Notes: a model not told the origin generated them from the letters alone. A stretch of 64,000 bases of DNA from Galaxea fascicularis (GCA_948470475.1 OX419346.1:1435151-1499150); one strand, 5' to 3'. Counted from the first letter of the stretch, positions 34,901 to 49,100 are shown. A program made the numbers and translations.

Positions 34901-37360
34901 ATGGTCAGTGTGTATGGACTTATTATACGCCTGAAAACTTGAATTTCTTGCAGTGACAAGACATTATTATTTGGTATGTTACAGCTGCAGCGAAGTCTCA
35001 AATTTAGAATTTAGAATTCTAAACTGACATGGTCGGCGAAAGGTCTGTTACTAAGCTACACGGAGTCGAGAAAACTATTTTTGTCGTCTTCGTTTTGAAT
35101 ATGTCACCGAAAGTTGTCCACAAGTGCCAACGACCCTTCGAATCTTTTGATGGTGTTATCGGTCTAATCTAATGAGGGAACGTTTCTACTGCAAACGGAG
35201 AAATTATCTCCTTTGAATATTTTCGCAGTAGGACATCCAATAAAATAAATTTCCAAGTAATTATGATTCAGCGTACGGTTTAAATAACAAATTTTCCCAG
35301 CATTCCCTTCCCACTTTGTGGTTAACTCAGCTGGCATGGCAACAAAAGGGTTTGAACTGAGTCGCTTGCTTATTGGTTAACAACGCAGTATGACGGGTTA
35401 CATTATTGACTTGCGAAACCTGTCATCAATATTTTAGGCAAAAAATCGCATAAATTTACACTTTCACGGTTATAACAAATAGAGATACATTTAGAAGTGG
35501 CGTTCGGTGATATGAAACCAGACCTTGGATACTTTTACAGAAATATTTGAGAATTTTGTCCGCATGGAGGATATTTCAGGTGAGCTAAGAAGGCGATATG
35601 GTATATATATTGACCGACTGGGAGATATGGCCAACGATTCATGAAATTAACAATCCATACCAACTTTTGTTTCGGAAAAATCAGTAACGAAAGTTGTATA
35701 CTGTATTGTTCAGAGGACAACGTTTGTTATCCGCGCCAAATAATGTTTCAGACCATTCTTGATGAAAGTGTAGCCCTCCATCGAGACAAAACTTTTGCCA
35801 GCTGCTATCAATTCTTTTTGAAATGACGTGGTTGGAAACCGCGTGCGAGGAAGATACCGAGTTCAAAACGTCCGCTGTGCATTTTGTCTTCGCTTCGTCA
35901 GGTTTACAGTGTATTTAAGTCCTAAAAATATTATCTTGGCTCTGTCTTAACTCAGCAGCTCTCTACTATTGCACGAGACTCGTCCATTTTCCGAGTTTAA
36001 ATTACTGAGAGGAAGCGCCAGCTTTAACTTGGAAAATATAACTTCACCTTGTCGCGTAAATACTTAAGACTGTAGAGTTTCGACCAGTTGTGTTTGCTAC
36101 TGATAAAAGTTTGCATACCATCACGTGAAAGCCTACTGAGATGTTTCAAATCGTGTTTAAACGGTTCAACAAGATATCAATCGAAAACAAACTAATATGC
36201 AAATCGTTTCAAAGGTAGCAGGCTACGTTTGTTTGGAAAGTAAATATCTCTGATGGAAAGCCCATTGCGCAAGTGATAACTTTGTGAGCTATAGCATGAA
36301 GCATGGGTTTTGAAAGTTATAATATTTTTTCGGTCATTTATTTTATTTTTTCTTTCGTTTAAAAAATACGTATTACCGTCAACTTTTTATCCATCAAAGT
36401 TCAAAAGCAGCGGAAAACAAGGAAGAAATGTAATTTACAGGGATGAAAAGTAATATCATTTGCTATTGAGGTCTTCAAGTCACTGAAAAAAATGTTCGTA
36501 AAGAACGCCTCTAATGGGAAGGTTTGACTTACGGTATGTTCTGGAAAATATTTAGCTTTGGTTTGAATTGGATATGGAACGCTGGAACGTATTTTTTGGC
36601 GTGACTGCGGGAATGAACATAAACAGTGATAAGACATAAACGCAGTGATAAGACGCTTCACGGTTGTTCCGAAAGTGTTTAAAGTTTTTATTCCCTAGTG
36701 TTTGCTTGTAAACGACATACAAACTATAGCTAAGGGTAGTTTAAATACTGCAAATTTTAATCATGTTGATAATCGCAGTGGCCATAAAGTGGTAAGGAAT
36801 AGCGTCTTAAAAGTCGGTATTTAACAAAAGTGATGACTATTTTTACCAACCAATGAAATATTCTACAAACCCTTTTCAGTGAATGAGACACACGTATTTC
36901 CTTATTTTGGACATCTTATACGCGGAAATTACAGCATAGAAGGACGATTCCGTGAATATATTATGACGGTGGTATTTGGCATTTAATTACATAAGAGCTG
37001 ATTTGTATATTAATAATCTCATTTTGCTTTGAACAGCCATACAAATTGCTATTCAAATTTTCCTTGTAATTACACTTCTCGTCTTTTCAACTAAGTTCCT
37101 GAGTTATAACGTTTTAATTTGTTCATATCACAGGAATAATGGTTCGTTTTATTTGAAATGAATAAATTAAAGTTGAAGTTTCAATATCGAGTGAAAAAAT
37201 TACAGACTACTTTGCGTGCTCAAAACTTGTTCTGACCCGAAAAGGAACCCAATATCTCATCGAAGACGAGGTTGTGTTAGGTTTGGTCGGCGCACATCTT
37301 TGGTAGCCAAGTTGGGATTTATTATTATTGTTTTTGCCGTTTCATAAGTGACAACTTAGC
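31975..37360. other. Intergenic region between divergent srGAP and CNN-motif genes
   Basis: srGAP runs left from 31974 and the next gene starts rightward at 37361, so this 5.4-kb interval holds both promoters and any 5' UTR exons. I find no coding exon with usable splice borders. A short repeat at 33555-33635 duplicates 31031-31110, and a CATA repeat lies near 33369-33380. Several short open frames on both strands lack protein-like features. Confidence 0.5.
33555..33635. repeat. Short repeat copy 2 (pair with 31031-31110)
   Basis: It has the same word order as copy 1, with small gaps. It lies upstream of srGAP exon 1, whereas copy 1 is in intron 1. Confidence 0.6.
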
Positions 37361-40300
37361 ATGGGTGACACCAAAGGTGAGTGTTGTTGTTAAATGCCCA
37401 GCATTTTTTAAAATTGGCTGTGAACTTTGTCGAAGCTAAGATGACGATTGATCAAAGTTACAGATGGATGTGAAGGTATTAAAAGATCTACAATACAGAG
37501 AATATAGTTATTTCGGTAGATTTGACTTGTGGTTGGAGTCCTTTTACTTGCTCTTTGGAATGACCATTGGTTGTTTCGGTTTTCAAGCAACCATTTATAG
37601 TAAATTACAATGCTATAGAGGAATGAAATTTTGTTAGTTTTGGTGGTGAGGGCGACAAGAAAATAATACGTGATGTAGATGCTATATCTGTCAGTGTTGC
37701 ACCTAGTAGTAAAAACAGAAAATTCGCTTTCCACTTAAAACACGGGTCTCTGCTTGTCCCCGATTAGTGAACTTTATGTTTATAAGGCCAGTAGAACAAA
37801 GAGAGATTTTTGTTGTTTATTGGCTGGGAGCCGCGTGCGCTGTGTTAGTGTCTTTCCAAATATAGGAATATGCTATGGCGATGTATCGAACCGGAATAGT
37901 CGAACATGGAAAATGGTTCATAGCACCATTAATTGTTTTCAGATTATTCCCAAATTTTTTCAAACACAGTAAATGAATAAGAGTAACAGAAAGTTCCAGA
38001 TTTGAACAGCATCCACAGCTGGAAAAAAGAAACGAGGAGTTTTCTCTGTTGCCATCATAATAACCTGACGATCACTGGAACGCTATTGGCCGAGTATACG
38101 AGCGGAAAATCATCAACCTAAATTATTCCTTCAGGGCAATGTCTCATTTCGAAAATATTCATGCTAGGGCGACTCTATCGTACGAAGCTTAAGACTTTAA
38201 TTCGTTAAAGGTAATTTATTTCGAAATCGGAGCCAAGCGACTGAAAATACACAGTCAGTCGACTCGTCGGCGAACCCAAAGGAATATTAGGAGAAAGGAT
38301 TTAATTCATTCGCATTGACGTCCGAACAGAACTGAATTAATCAAGTAGCAAAAGTCAGTGCTGGGTCTATAGAGCGCAAATTAATTACGTAAGTACGAGT
38401 ATTTTCGTTCCCTTGAGGCTGAAATTCGTTTAGCTCTAACAGCGTCTGTAATTTCGGTTAAATGGTTGACTGTGGTTGAGGCCATTTGTCGGCAACATAT
38501 TGATTTGGCGCAAAAAAAGCGATCAATACTGGTGTCGACGATTCAATGCTCCAGTAATTTCCATTGAATTCTCGATGTTGTATTTCCCACAGAAAACTCA
38601 CCAATTTAATTCTTATAAAAATTAATTTTTGGATGTTGCAGGAGTTATGGCTCTTACTAACGTAAATTTTATTTTGATGTTTATTCCACAGAAGATCGTG
38701 AGGACAAGAAGATGCAGAGCTATAGAAGTGTAGAGCAGCTTGAGGCCTTAAGCCGTAAGTTCGAGTTTAGAATTTTAATCAATGATTTCAGTTATCCAAC
38801 TAGGCTAAAGGAATAACAATTTGAACAGAAAATTTTGTCTAAACTCCGAGTTTGCTGTCAAAGTTTTGAAGTCATTTCCTCGCTACTTAAAGTTGTCCGG
38901 AATAATCCCTATTGGGCGACGACATGACCCATTGTACAACTCATCAACATGAGTGCATGGGTTTGATAAACTCAAGTTCTTCACAAATGAATTTAATTTT
39001 TTTTTCAAATTGTCATCGTACGCTAAAGTATTCAATTTTGTAAGGGCTGAGAAATCTTTCTTTTTCAATTTGATTTTGTTGAGGTAAGTTTCGCGTTGAC
39101 TACTCTACATCTTGTGTGTGAAAGTCAATTAACTATGTTCATTATATTGCTCATGGACATGTTGTTGTGTGTTTTCAGCTTCTACTGCCAGTCACACAAT
39201 CAAGGACCATGAAACGGTAAACATTCGCAATTATTTTCAATAGAAGAACTTATTAACTTTTGCAGTATTACGAAATTAGCGTCTTTACAGCGCTGCACTG
39301 AGGCTGTTTAACTATGTGGAGAGTCCAACTTCGTTGCGAGCTAGAGAAAAAAGAACAAGTTCTCAGTCCAATAAATATTTTTTTTAGATTAAGAAATACA
39401 CAGTTGAAGTATGACATAAATAGACGATATTGCCATAGCGTAATATGTGAAATGATTTTTGGGTGTTCTTACTCGTAATTCATTTAAATCTCAAGACAAA
39501 AATAATAACAATTAATACTCTTCACATACTTCGGATTCCACAGTTCATTGTGACAAGTGTTTTATTATTTCTGGTGAAGCTTCGAACTTAAAACCCCATG
39601 GATAGTATTCTTAGTTGTAGTTTTATATTGATTCAACGAATTATCCTTTGTTTACAAATCCATTGACAATTCTTTGAAGTATAATTGACGTTGTGATTCG
39701 GAGTCAAGAGTTTAATTGTCGTCGTGAAAGTCACAGTAGTCAGCCAAAGTAAACTTCCCCATCAGGTGCTAATATATTAACTTCAAAAACTACATGTTCG
39801 CCTTAAAAGAGTTCTCCAGGATATAACGCACCTCTGACATTTATACTACGTGGCTGCAATAATTTGACCACAATTTTCAACTAAGAGGGAGCCTGGGACG
39901 AGTAAATTACGTTTCTTGCTAATTCCCGTCTGAATTCTTTACAGTTGATTCAAGAGCTGAAGAAAGAGAATTTCGATTTAAAATTGCGGCTGTACATGGA
40001 GCAGAAGGAAAGAGAGGTGAGTAAACAACAATCTGGACACGATCCAGTTGAATGATCTGACAGCGTGACAACAGAAGGCTTAGTGATGAGAGTTGGGAGC
40101 TGGGCGTGTGACATTTGCAGACTAGACTGCAGAATCCAGACAGTAAACCTGATCAATCCAGCCTCCAGTCTGTAGTCTTTGTAAAATGTCACGCACCTCG
40201 TTCACGTTACGATATAAATGAGTGGGGTGAACTAGCAAGTCAGCGTCTTATTTTCACGATGATACAGAAAAGGTAAAGAAATCATCCCACTCTACTTTAA

Positions 40301-41448
40301 TAATACTGCACCCGTCCACCAGAGTTGGTACAAACCATTCATTAAATAACTACGCAGAGTTCAGGTTCCCAGTTCCAAAACAAGTAATTGGCATCTTGAG
40401 TTTATTCTTTCTTCTCAAATGTTTAAACATAGAAAACGCAGCTAAAAAATTAAGGAAGGCAGGAAAGCCGTACTTTTTACCCACTGGGCTTCCCATTATG
40501 CATTGCCGGGCTTATGTCGCATTGGTTGCAGGGAGCAATGGATTTCTATAGCATGAAGGTAGAAAGGAGTTAACGGCCGATGTTCATTTGTTTTGTTCAG
40601 AACGAAAATACAAATGATATGTTGGATGTTCCATGGTTTACAATTCAAAAGCACTGCATGTCTCGTATTTATATAATTATTTAACGTTGGTTCCATGACT
40701 TGTCAAAAATAAAATAAGAAAGGATTGACACTGGTTTGTGTTTTTTGTGATTTGTGTATCACAGAGGGTGACGGAAGACTTCAAACAGAAAATCATCGTT
40801 TTGGAAAGCGATCTCACAGAAGCTCTAGACGAACTCAGCGATGCACTGGAAAGGGAAAAAGATTTTGAGGCTTGCTTGGAGAGTTCGCAGCTCCGAGAAA
40901 AAGCATTGCTTAATAAGCAGAAGAGGATAGAGGAAACCTGCAGAGAGCAAGAAAATGAAATCAAGTTTCTTACCCTAACAAAACCAAAAGAGAAGCCGAG
41001 CGACAGATCAGCGAAGGTCGATGCAGAAACTATGACGGATTTTCCCTTCTACATGGAGCGAGCTGTAGATGTGGGTGATCATAGCGATAATAGAGCTTTC
41101 AGTGATATCGATCTGAAAGATTCTGCAGAGAGCCCGAGCCCAATGCAAACGGATACCAGACCCGAGGGAGTGGATCTGTTGAATACAAACACAGGAACTC
41201 TTTTGAGGAAGAAGAATGAGATTATGAGAGAAGCCAAACGAAGGCGAACCGCAAGATCTAAAAAGGGACAACGAAGAGATATACGAGAATCATTCAACTA
41301 TAATACGGAATATCCTGACAAGACCCGAGCACGCGCCGAGAAGAAATCGTTTTTCAAGAGACTGTGTTGTTGCTGTGTTAAGGATCAAAGCGCTGAGTAT
41401 GAAGTGGATGAACCCGATAGAAGAACCCGAGCACGCTATCACAGATAA
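37361..41448 (+). CDS. Centrosomin N-terminal-motif protein with basic/cysteine patch, 5 exons, 290 aa
   Basis: Exons are 37361-37376, 38692-38754, 39179-39216, 39945-40016 and 40765-41448, all with GT-AG borders and matching phases (873 bases in total). Residues about 34-63 contain HETLIQELKKENFDLKLRLY, which matches the CNN_1N motif of centrosomin, CDK5RAP2 and myomegalin; in those proteins the motif helps recruit gamma-tubulin ring complexes. A coiled coil follows (about 64-115: VTEDFKQKIIVLESDLTEAL). The rest is polar. Near the end, residues 256-270 read KKSFFKRLCCCCVKD: a basic, aromatic stretch next to four adjacent cysteines, a likely S-acylation and membrane-binding site. The protein is far shorter than CDK5RAP2-type proteins. 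The first exon encodes only MGDTK and so rests on phase and splice sites. Function is inferred; I cannot name an orthologue. Confidence 0.75.
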
Positions 41449-43170
41449 TAGGATCGCAAAAAGCCGAAAATGTTCCGAGCATTTACGAAGTATGAGGTGT
41501 TCATGTTCGCGAGAGCCAACGAATAGGCAATTATCTGACAGTGTAGATCAAGCAATGTAGAGGTACTAGATACCTTTTTGTCGTGAAATTTTATTATTTT
41601 CTTTTCGGTGTAAATAAGCTGACTGTTAGTGTTTTCAAATACTTTTTTCAGGGGAATTGGAAAACTTTAGAAACTCTTTCTCAAGGGTAATTGGCTAAGA
41701 AAAATACGATGAGAAATGAATAGGGACCATAAATGCCCCATTTAACAATCAAATTGAATTGCTGTGAATCGATTTCTGGCAAGTGAATTTCCATGGTTCA
41801 TCCGTTTTGTCGCACATTGCCCCTTAGAACGAGGAACAGTGCGGCATGCAGTGCAGCTCAGCGCAGAGCGAGGTCCTTAAGTGTGAGGAAACATATGGCC
41901 CCCGATAGACAGGCCGTAGAAACGACGGGAAAATAGGGACATTGGAAATGAATTCTAGTTTCCGTAGACTTTTAGCGCGAAGGTGTGGTCCCTAGTTGGC
42001 AGGCCATAGAGAACGCGGGAAAATAGGTGGAATTTTCTTAACAAACACCTTTACCCAGACCTCTCGCACGGCTTAGCTTGTTTCCAAGAAGAAAATTGTC
42101 TAGTGCCCTGGCCAACGTATGTACGATACAATTTGTGTTCTCGAAGATAACGATCTTCGTTCACTTCATTCATGAATCCACAATTATGCATTCACGTTTT
42201 GTAATACCACACTAAATTTGTGGAACCTCTTTAAATTGGGTCTCCACTTTGCGCTTGCATGTTTGGGAACATTAATCTTGATCGGACTAAGCTGGATTTC
42301 CATGCAACAGAATGACTGAGTCGAATCACACGAGGAAATAAGGGTGGTTTGCGCCGCTTAAAGCTCAGTGTAAACGCACCTCAGAGGATAAGAACAAAGA
42401 CGACGGCATATGCGGTAAATGATCTGAAACAGTCGAACAAACATAGCTCCGTTGTTAAGGATGTGGATGCCAAGGCAACGCCTTTAATGATCTTGATTTT
42501 AGTAGAAAATTAAAAGCAGAATATTGAATATGTTTAAATAACTAGTCAAATCATACTATATTATCAGAAGGTATTTTTTATTAACCAGCTTCGTTAGATG
42601 TCTTCATAGTTTTTTCAAGGACTTGATACTTTAACTTTTTTTTAAATCTGTAAAACATACACGTATTTAAAACCAAGAAAGGTTTTTATTCAATTAAAAA
42701 AGCTGTACATACATCTGGCATTAAAAGTAGAAGGGGGTACCACGGATAAAATGAATAAGATTTTCTTTTGTACAATATAAGATAATTTAAAATAAATTTA
42801 TGAATAAAATTCAAACCATTTATGATCCTTTTTTGTCTTGTCGTACTACACTAGCGGTTAAAATTTTGTGAAAAACAGTTTTGAGTCCAGTTCAAATTTA
42901 TCGTATGGATGTTATTCCTAATTTAGATTACTTGTATAGATACTGTTGAGGAGTCCTTGCAACTGATATGCTTTCTTTTTCCACCGCATTTCAACATATG
43001 AAATTTAACATTTTCACGCATTTATTGTTCAGGTATTTGTGACAGTGAAACGAAAAAGTTAATAACGCGAGATTACTACAAAGCTGTTTTGAAATGTTTC
43101 AGTAGTACCGTGTACACGGTAAACAGAGATGATCGAAGGCATGCGAACGAGAAAAATTTTCTAGAGGTTG
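41449..43170. other. Convergent intergenic / 3' UTR region
   Basis: The CNN-motif gene ends at 41448 and the CFAP92-like gene ends, in the opposite direction, at 43171. Plus-strand AATAAA sequences lie near 42790 and 42803, and a minus-strand one at 43021-43026. Two similar blocks of about 45 bases (about 41898-41940 and 41987-42030: GACAGGCCGTAGA..GGGAAAATAGG and GGCAGGCCATAGA..GGGAAAATAGG) form an imperfect direct repeat. No coding exon is visible. Confidence 0.5.
43021..43026 (-). terminator. Candidate polyadenylation signal of the CFAP92-like gene
   Basis: The minus strand reads AATAAA about 145 bases beyond the stop codon of the last exon. Distance and orientation suit a short 3' UTR. 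Confidence 0.4.
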
Positions 43171-46100
43171 TCAGGTGCAAATGTCAGTCACTGGAAACAG
43201 ATGACTGTCTCTCTCCTCGTCCCTCAGAGGCTCGATGGGTCGGCGGCAGAAGGTTTCTTTGTCTTTATAGTACAACCTGCGGTCAAAAGAGAGTATGTTA
43301 GGTACTTGAAAATGCCCAGGACTACAGGATAATGAGATTCATTCTCTTTATGATAAACATCACAATGTGTCCCCCAAACACATGCAATGCCATCATCTGA
43401 GAAATATATGGAAATTGTGAATAACTCGATGAAACAAGAAGTATCCAAGTTCAGAGCAAAGGTTTATTTTTAGACATAAGTGTTAACAATACGTGCTCTT
43501 AAGGACTAATAGCATGCTAAGCTGATCTTACGATAAGGTTGCTTAGTATTATATAGCAGAAAGCTTAGTTTTCCCAACGTAAATGTTGCAAGGACGCGAC
43601 AAAACATGTAGTACGAACTTGGAATTAAATAAGTGAATAAAATTTCAGCCTGTGAAAAACTCCAGCCTTAAAGTGAGCCGTGTTCGAACGACCAAGTACG
43701 CGGCAGAAGGTACACAAAACTGTTGCACGAAATTCATCTTTTGAAAGTTTTGTGTTGCAGTAATAATTATCATAATTAAGTGAAGTACGATCGTCCGGGT
43801 GAGTGTAGTCCTGAGAAGGACTGTTTGTGGTGACATTGACTGACGTTTCGACAACCTGAGCGGAAGTCATCATCAGAGTCAAGACGCGACAAAACATAAA
43901 CAACCTTATCTAATACTGGCTTATGTAAACAGACGACTGTGTGTCTCCACAGATCCTGTCTTTAGTGAATATCACTTTCACTTTACAATCTTCTCACCTG
44001 AAATCGTGGCCTTTGAGTCTCCTGAATTTCTCATGCTCTTGGTCAGGTATTGGCACCTTATTTTTCTCCAGCAGCCAGCCCTCTTTTTCAAAAGGTCCCG
44101 GATAAAAACCACAGTTCTCCTCCTTCCCTTGATCCCTTGCGATCGGCACTAACTTCCCAGTTTTCCTCGCGGGCGTATCAACGTTCGGATTAGCGACAAC
44201 GCCAAGCGGGGGAATTTCTTCTAACGTGAGTCCAGCCCTTGAAAGCGAGTATTTTTTTGGTTGGTTTTTAATAAGTCCTTCCAGCTTTGCGAGTTGGTTT
44301 GAAGCTTTGGTACCTCGGTCCCTGAGTTCAGTTTCCGGCAAACAACGGTGCGTGCGGAAGATTATGTCATCGACGACAATTCTGTCCCGCCACTGACGCG
44401 TAAATTTCAATGCAGCTTCGTATTGCTCTTGTTCGTTAGTGTCACCGGCCGCGTGAACAGAGAGGACTGGGTTCTTGTCGAAGAATAGAGGTGGCACAGA
44501 GAGTAGGTTTAAATCACTGTCGCGGTAATCCCACGGAAAGTTCTCCCTATTTGGAGAACATAAGAATGTTAATAATAATTCAAATAACTAAAGTCCATCT
44601 GCGACAATAACCTTTGTTGGCGGACAATTTTTGTCACACACTTAGCTTACTTTTCAAGTCGGAAAATAAGTTGCACTAGCCTTGAATTACTCTCCGTTAG
44701 CGGAAGCAAGAGGCACGCCTGAAAACGTACATAATAAAGGATATTTGAGAATAAACAATGCCACGCCCAGGCGTGTGTGAGGCTTGAAAAGAGCTAGTCC
44801 CGACACAGGAGCAGTGGGTACGATGTTGTATGTCTATGTCTATACGGATAGGCGGTATCTCGCCACTTGATCAGCCAGACCGAGAGCTTTTCATTCGAGC
44901 GTCGAAGCTCTCTGATTAGTTAACAAAATCTCTAAAACAGTGACAAGTATAATCAAATCCAATCATAACGTTCGCCCAGGGGTTTTTCCTGGTCAGACTA
45001 ATTGCGATGGTCACTTAGTTGAATGTCGTTCAACACAACGATACATAAACATAACTCATTAAGCAAACTCACCTATCTACCGTTGGTTTTAAGATGTTGG
45101 CATGCAAAATATTTTCTTTCCAGGGCTGCAAAAGAAACGAACTTAAAATCAGGTTCTAGCACAATTAAAATTGATTATTCTACCAAAGATTCCTAGCTTC
45201 GAGAGCATGAACTCTTCACTCATATTTCAGTTTGCAGGGGGTACGCATAGTATTTCAGTCCCACCAAATGTTTATTGTGAAAATTTCAACGATATCGGCC
45301 GCAAAATTATTTATTTATTTAGTCGTACCTTTTGAAGTTCATCCACTCTAGCAGAGTCTGGTTTCTTGGGGTGAATGTTTGAAACTAGTGAGGTCTTCTT
45401 TCCAGGGAAAATAAACCCTTTATCAGTTCTCCACAGCTCTCTGGAATCCAAGAGGTCTTGTTTCTTTACAGTCTCAGGATGAACGGGAAGGACTGTGGCC
45501 GAGTTATACAGAGGAGAGTAAGTGAAACGACGGTGTTTGTCCTTCGAGAAAAAATAGAAAAAAAAAATAACAAGCTTTGGTAAGCCACCACCAAAATGGC
45601 CAGACAAAATGGTGATCATATGCAGTAAGAGAGAAAAATAGTCCAAAGGAAATCCGCGTTGTCATTTCAACAATACAAAGGTAGTCTCTGACCACGCATA
45701 ATGACTTGTATGGCAGTAAAGACATCCACAAGGAGGTATTGAATTGATTCGTAGATACTTTTTTATTATTAGATATAGGGCAGTTTTCAACTGAGTTTCG
45801 AAAAAACAAAGCAATTACTTTGACCAATCACAACAGGCGCAAAAAGCGCAATGAGCCAATCAGAACTATGATACGAAACAATTCCATGTAGCCGACGCCA
45901 AGCGCGGGAAAATCCGCGCGTGCAACTCGCTATTGGTTTTGATTTTGCTTCTCATTGGTTGCCGGAGAAAGCGAGTATTGTCGACCAATCACAGAGCGAA
46001 GTAATGGCGAAGTTATGCAAATCCGAAGCAAACGCGAATTATTTTTGACGTTCAATTGAAACCCATTCAGTTACAGAGTCAACCTCTACAGCGGAAAGGC

Positions 46101-49100
46101 AAAATTTGTTTATTCTGGCAATAACAATATATATGACTACCACCCTGACCGGGTATTCCCTGAAAAAAAAAGCACTTTCACGGAAGTAAATTCTTCCGAA
46201 GTATATATCTACCTGTCAGTAAAAAATGACAACTAACTGACGAACAAAACGTCCTTACAAGAAACAGATTCCTTCTACACCAAATTACCACTATTCCAAG
46301 TTTAAGCAGGCAACAAATACCTTTGCAAGAACTTCTCTGAGTTTTTCTTTTGCCAGTTCAGTAGAGTTGAGTGTCTGTATGCTGTAGTTATGAGCGGTGT
46401 GTTGATGGAGCTCCGTCATATCAACAGCTATGGTGTGCGGTCTTCTCTTAGGCTCTTTGGTTTGAGTCCTCAGCTGAAATAAAAAGAAATCAAAGTTGGT
46501 TCGACTCACCACCTTAATCGTCCCCGATTTTCTCTGTCCGACCTCGTAGCTTAGTCGGCAGAGCAACGGTAGATCTAATCTGGAGGTCGTGGGTTCGATT
46601 CCCACCGAGGTCATAAGAATTTTTTCTTTGCCTCGTGTGGTTCCCTGATACCCTTTACTAGGGCTAACGCCCAGTGGGTTTTTCATGGGTTTCTCTTAGC
46701 ACTTTAATTTACGCTTCAGAGTTAATTCTCTGTTCCACCACTTGCATACATACACATATAAAGTTGGTTCTAGTCAGAAAAGAAGGGTTCTACAAATTAG
46801 TTTTACAAAAAGTCGAGGAAGCATCATTCGATTACAATACAATGACCACAATGTAAAACAGTTCACATCAAACTCAGATATGGCAAACAGCTAGCAAAAA
46901 TCACCGGAAAGAATGCAAACGGCGCTGTGCGAGGGAAACACGCAAATTGCACGCGGTGATAAGCGCGGGAAAACACAGGACAACCAGGTATTGGCCCTGT
47001 CTTGAACGTATGGTAGAGCCTATTGAACGTGTTTCCAGCCCCCCAAAACCAAACAACCTATCATATGCAGTAAATGTAAAAGCAAACACGTGACATAGAC
47101 TTACAATGTTTTCTTTGATGAAGTCGTGTGTAATCAAAGTTTGTTCCCTTTCCTTCAGCAACGCCACGTAATCCAAGTTGTGTAGGGACAAAGGAGTCCA
47201 CGGCCGAGTTTTCCTGGGTCTAGGCTCCTCTAGACGGTTATCTGAACCACCCTCTTCAATTATGGTTCCACTGCTGGACTCCAGCTCTTATGGGAACGAA
47301 TGACATCAGTTTATTTAAGGACAAAGGTTCTTATAGTAAAAACAACAGTAACAACAACGGCTAACGTCGAGAAAGCAAAACTTAACCAGAAAGCAAAATG
47401 TCCTCATCGCAAAAGTCTATCGAAGGCAATCAGCGCTAAGATAGCCCTTGTTCATTGTTTTCTGTAACTAAGTAAATATAACGACTTCCAAAATTGAGTG
47501 GAAAACGCTATGTGGCTTAAAGGTCACCACTTGAAACATCGCAGAAATGTGAGCTTATTTCATTTTGGTCCCCATGTACTTTACATCCTAATAATGACCA
47601 CCATCTTTCTTCTCCTCATCATGTCACGAGTTCATCAAGTATACAGGGTATGAGAATACAGGAAATGGTCACCAGGGAGTTGAGTTGATGTTTAGACAAA
47701 TTCTCCCAACATGTAACATGTGAAATATGTAAGTACTGTAATGAGATTGCAAATGTTGATATTGTGGATTGAAGTGTTAATATGTATCCATTCGTGATAA
47801 CAGGAAGGGATGGAGATCTTACAAGTCACCAAGAAGTAGGATTGTTGTGAATGTACGTTTTACCAAGATCTGAAGTAACTTCACCAAGAATCATGAACTT
47901 TATGGGAATTGTCCACTGAGGCAGCCTCAATTCTTGAAGTTAGGACGTAAAGTTACAAATTAGAGTTCCACAAAGAGACTGTCACAAATGACATGAGAAG
48001 TTACAGAAAACACCCCAGTATTCTCTAGATTAGTGCACATGTGAGTAGAAAGAAGTTAACTCCAGTGATGAAGGAAGAAGCTGTGAAGAACTTCAGAAGA
48101 GTAAGGAAGTACAGAAGAAATAAAAGATCTGAAAAATAAAAAACAAAAAGAATGTTTAAAGGCAAGAAATGTGAACAGGAGAGAACAGTGCGCTAATAAG
48201 TGCAAAACCGGTGGACCCAAAAAAAAAAAAGAACATAAAATTTCATCCATAAACTTTGAGGTCTGGTTCTGCAATCAAAGGCAAAGAAGTCAAACCGGAA
48301 ATGAGTCAGAAAAAAGGAAGCGTATCAGCCACGATATCAGCTCTGTTACAGCAACACAGAAGAAGCGTGCACACCTGAAAGAGCTTGAACACACAAAGCA
48401 ATAATAGATCAGGTTCACCTCCAAAATCTTCAGCGGTCAGCGGCACTCCAAACTCTCGGCTCATAGAAATCACCATGTCAGCGGATGGGAACAAGTCGTT
48501 ACGAGTGACGTCACGCAGCTTTGTGAGCTGCAGCATCTGTGAGAAAAATGTCGAGACAACTAATTAAAAAATGACCGCAGATGCGGAAGACAAAAGACAC
48601 TCAACGGTCCTCCTGCGAGGACACCAAGATAACAAAGACTTGAGACTGAATTCGCTGTCGTATAAGAGAAAAACTTCAAAAGTAAATTTCTAGTATGAAA
48701 TGTTGTTACGAGGTAAAGTCCCTTCATCATTTCATGTTACCAGACCCCTAATTTTTTCACTTTATTTGTAAGGCAAGTACTTCTTAAACTTTAAACTATC
48801 GATGTTTTAGAAGGAAGGACCTAGAACCCCGAGATAAACTTTATTTAAAACGTCCTGTCAGATGAGTCATTTATACAGTGTACTTCTTTGAGCGGAACGT
48901 TCTTTGTTAATAGGCCATATTCGTATTCTCGGTATTGAACTGGATCTAGCATGAAGTGGAGCCTCTTGCAGGGGAATACATTTACATATGAAAAGATTCC
49001 GCCGCAAGAGCCTCCACTTCATGCTAGATCCAGTTCAATACCGAGAATACGAATATGGCCTATTACAGTCCCTTATAACCCACCCCCAACCCCACTTTTT

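Noticed and set aside
43625..43903. 92-residue minus-strand frame near the 3' end of the CFAP92-like gene
   Set aside because: It overlaps a dispersed repeat I recall as common; no domain and no splice context.
44650..44719. Possible extra exon of the CFAP92-like gene (open frame reading ACLLLPLTESNSRLVQLIF between an acceptor and a donor)
   Set aside because: Its open frame does not fit the phase left by exon 17, whereas the exon starting at 44546 fits exactly and continues the family-like sequence.
46291..46686. 131-residue minus-strand frame containing VGIEPTTSRLDLPLL
   Set aside because: The frame is a fusion of SINE antisense sequence, intron and true exon 15; only 46321-46473 is coding.
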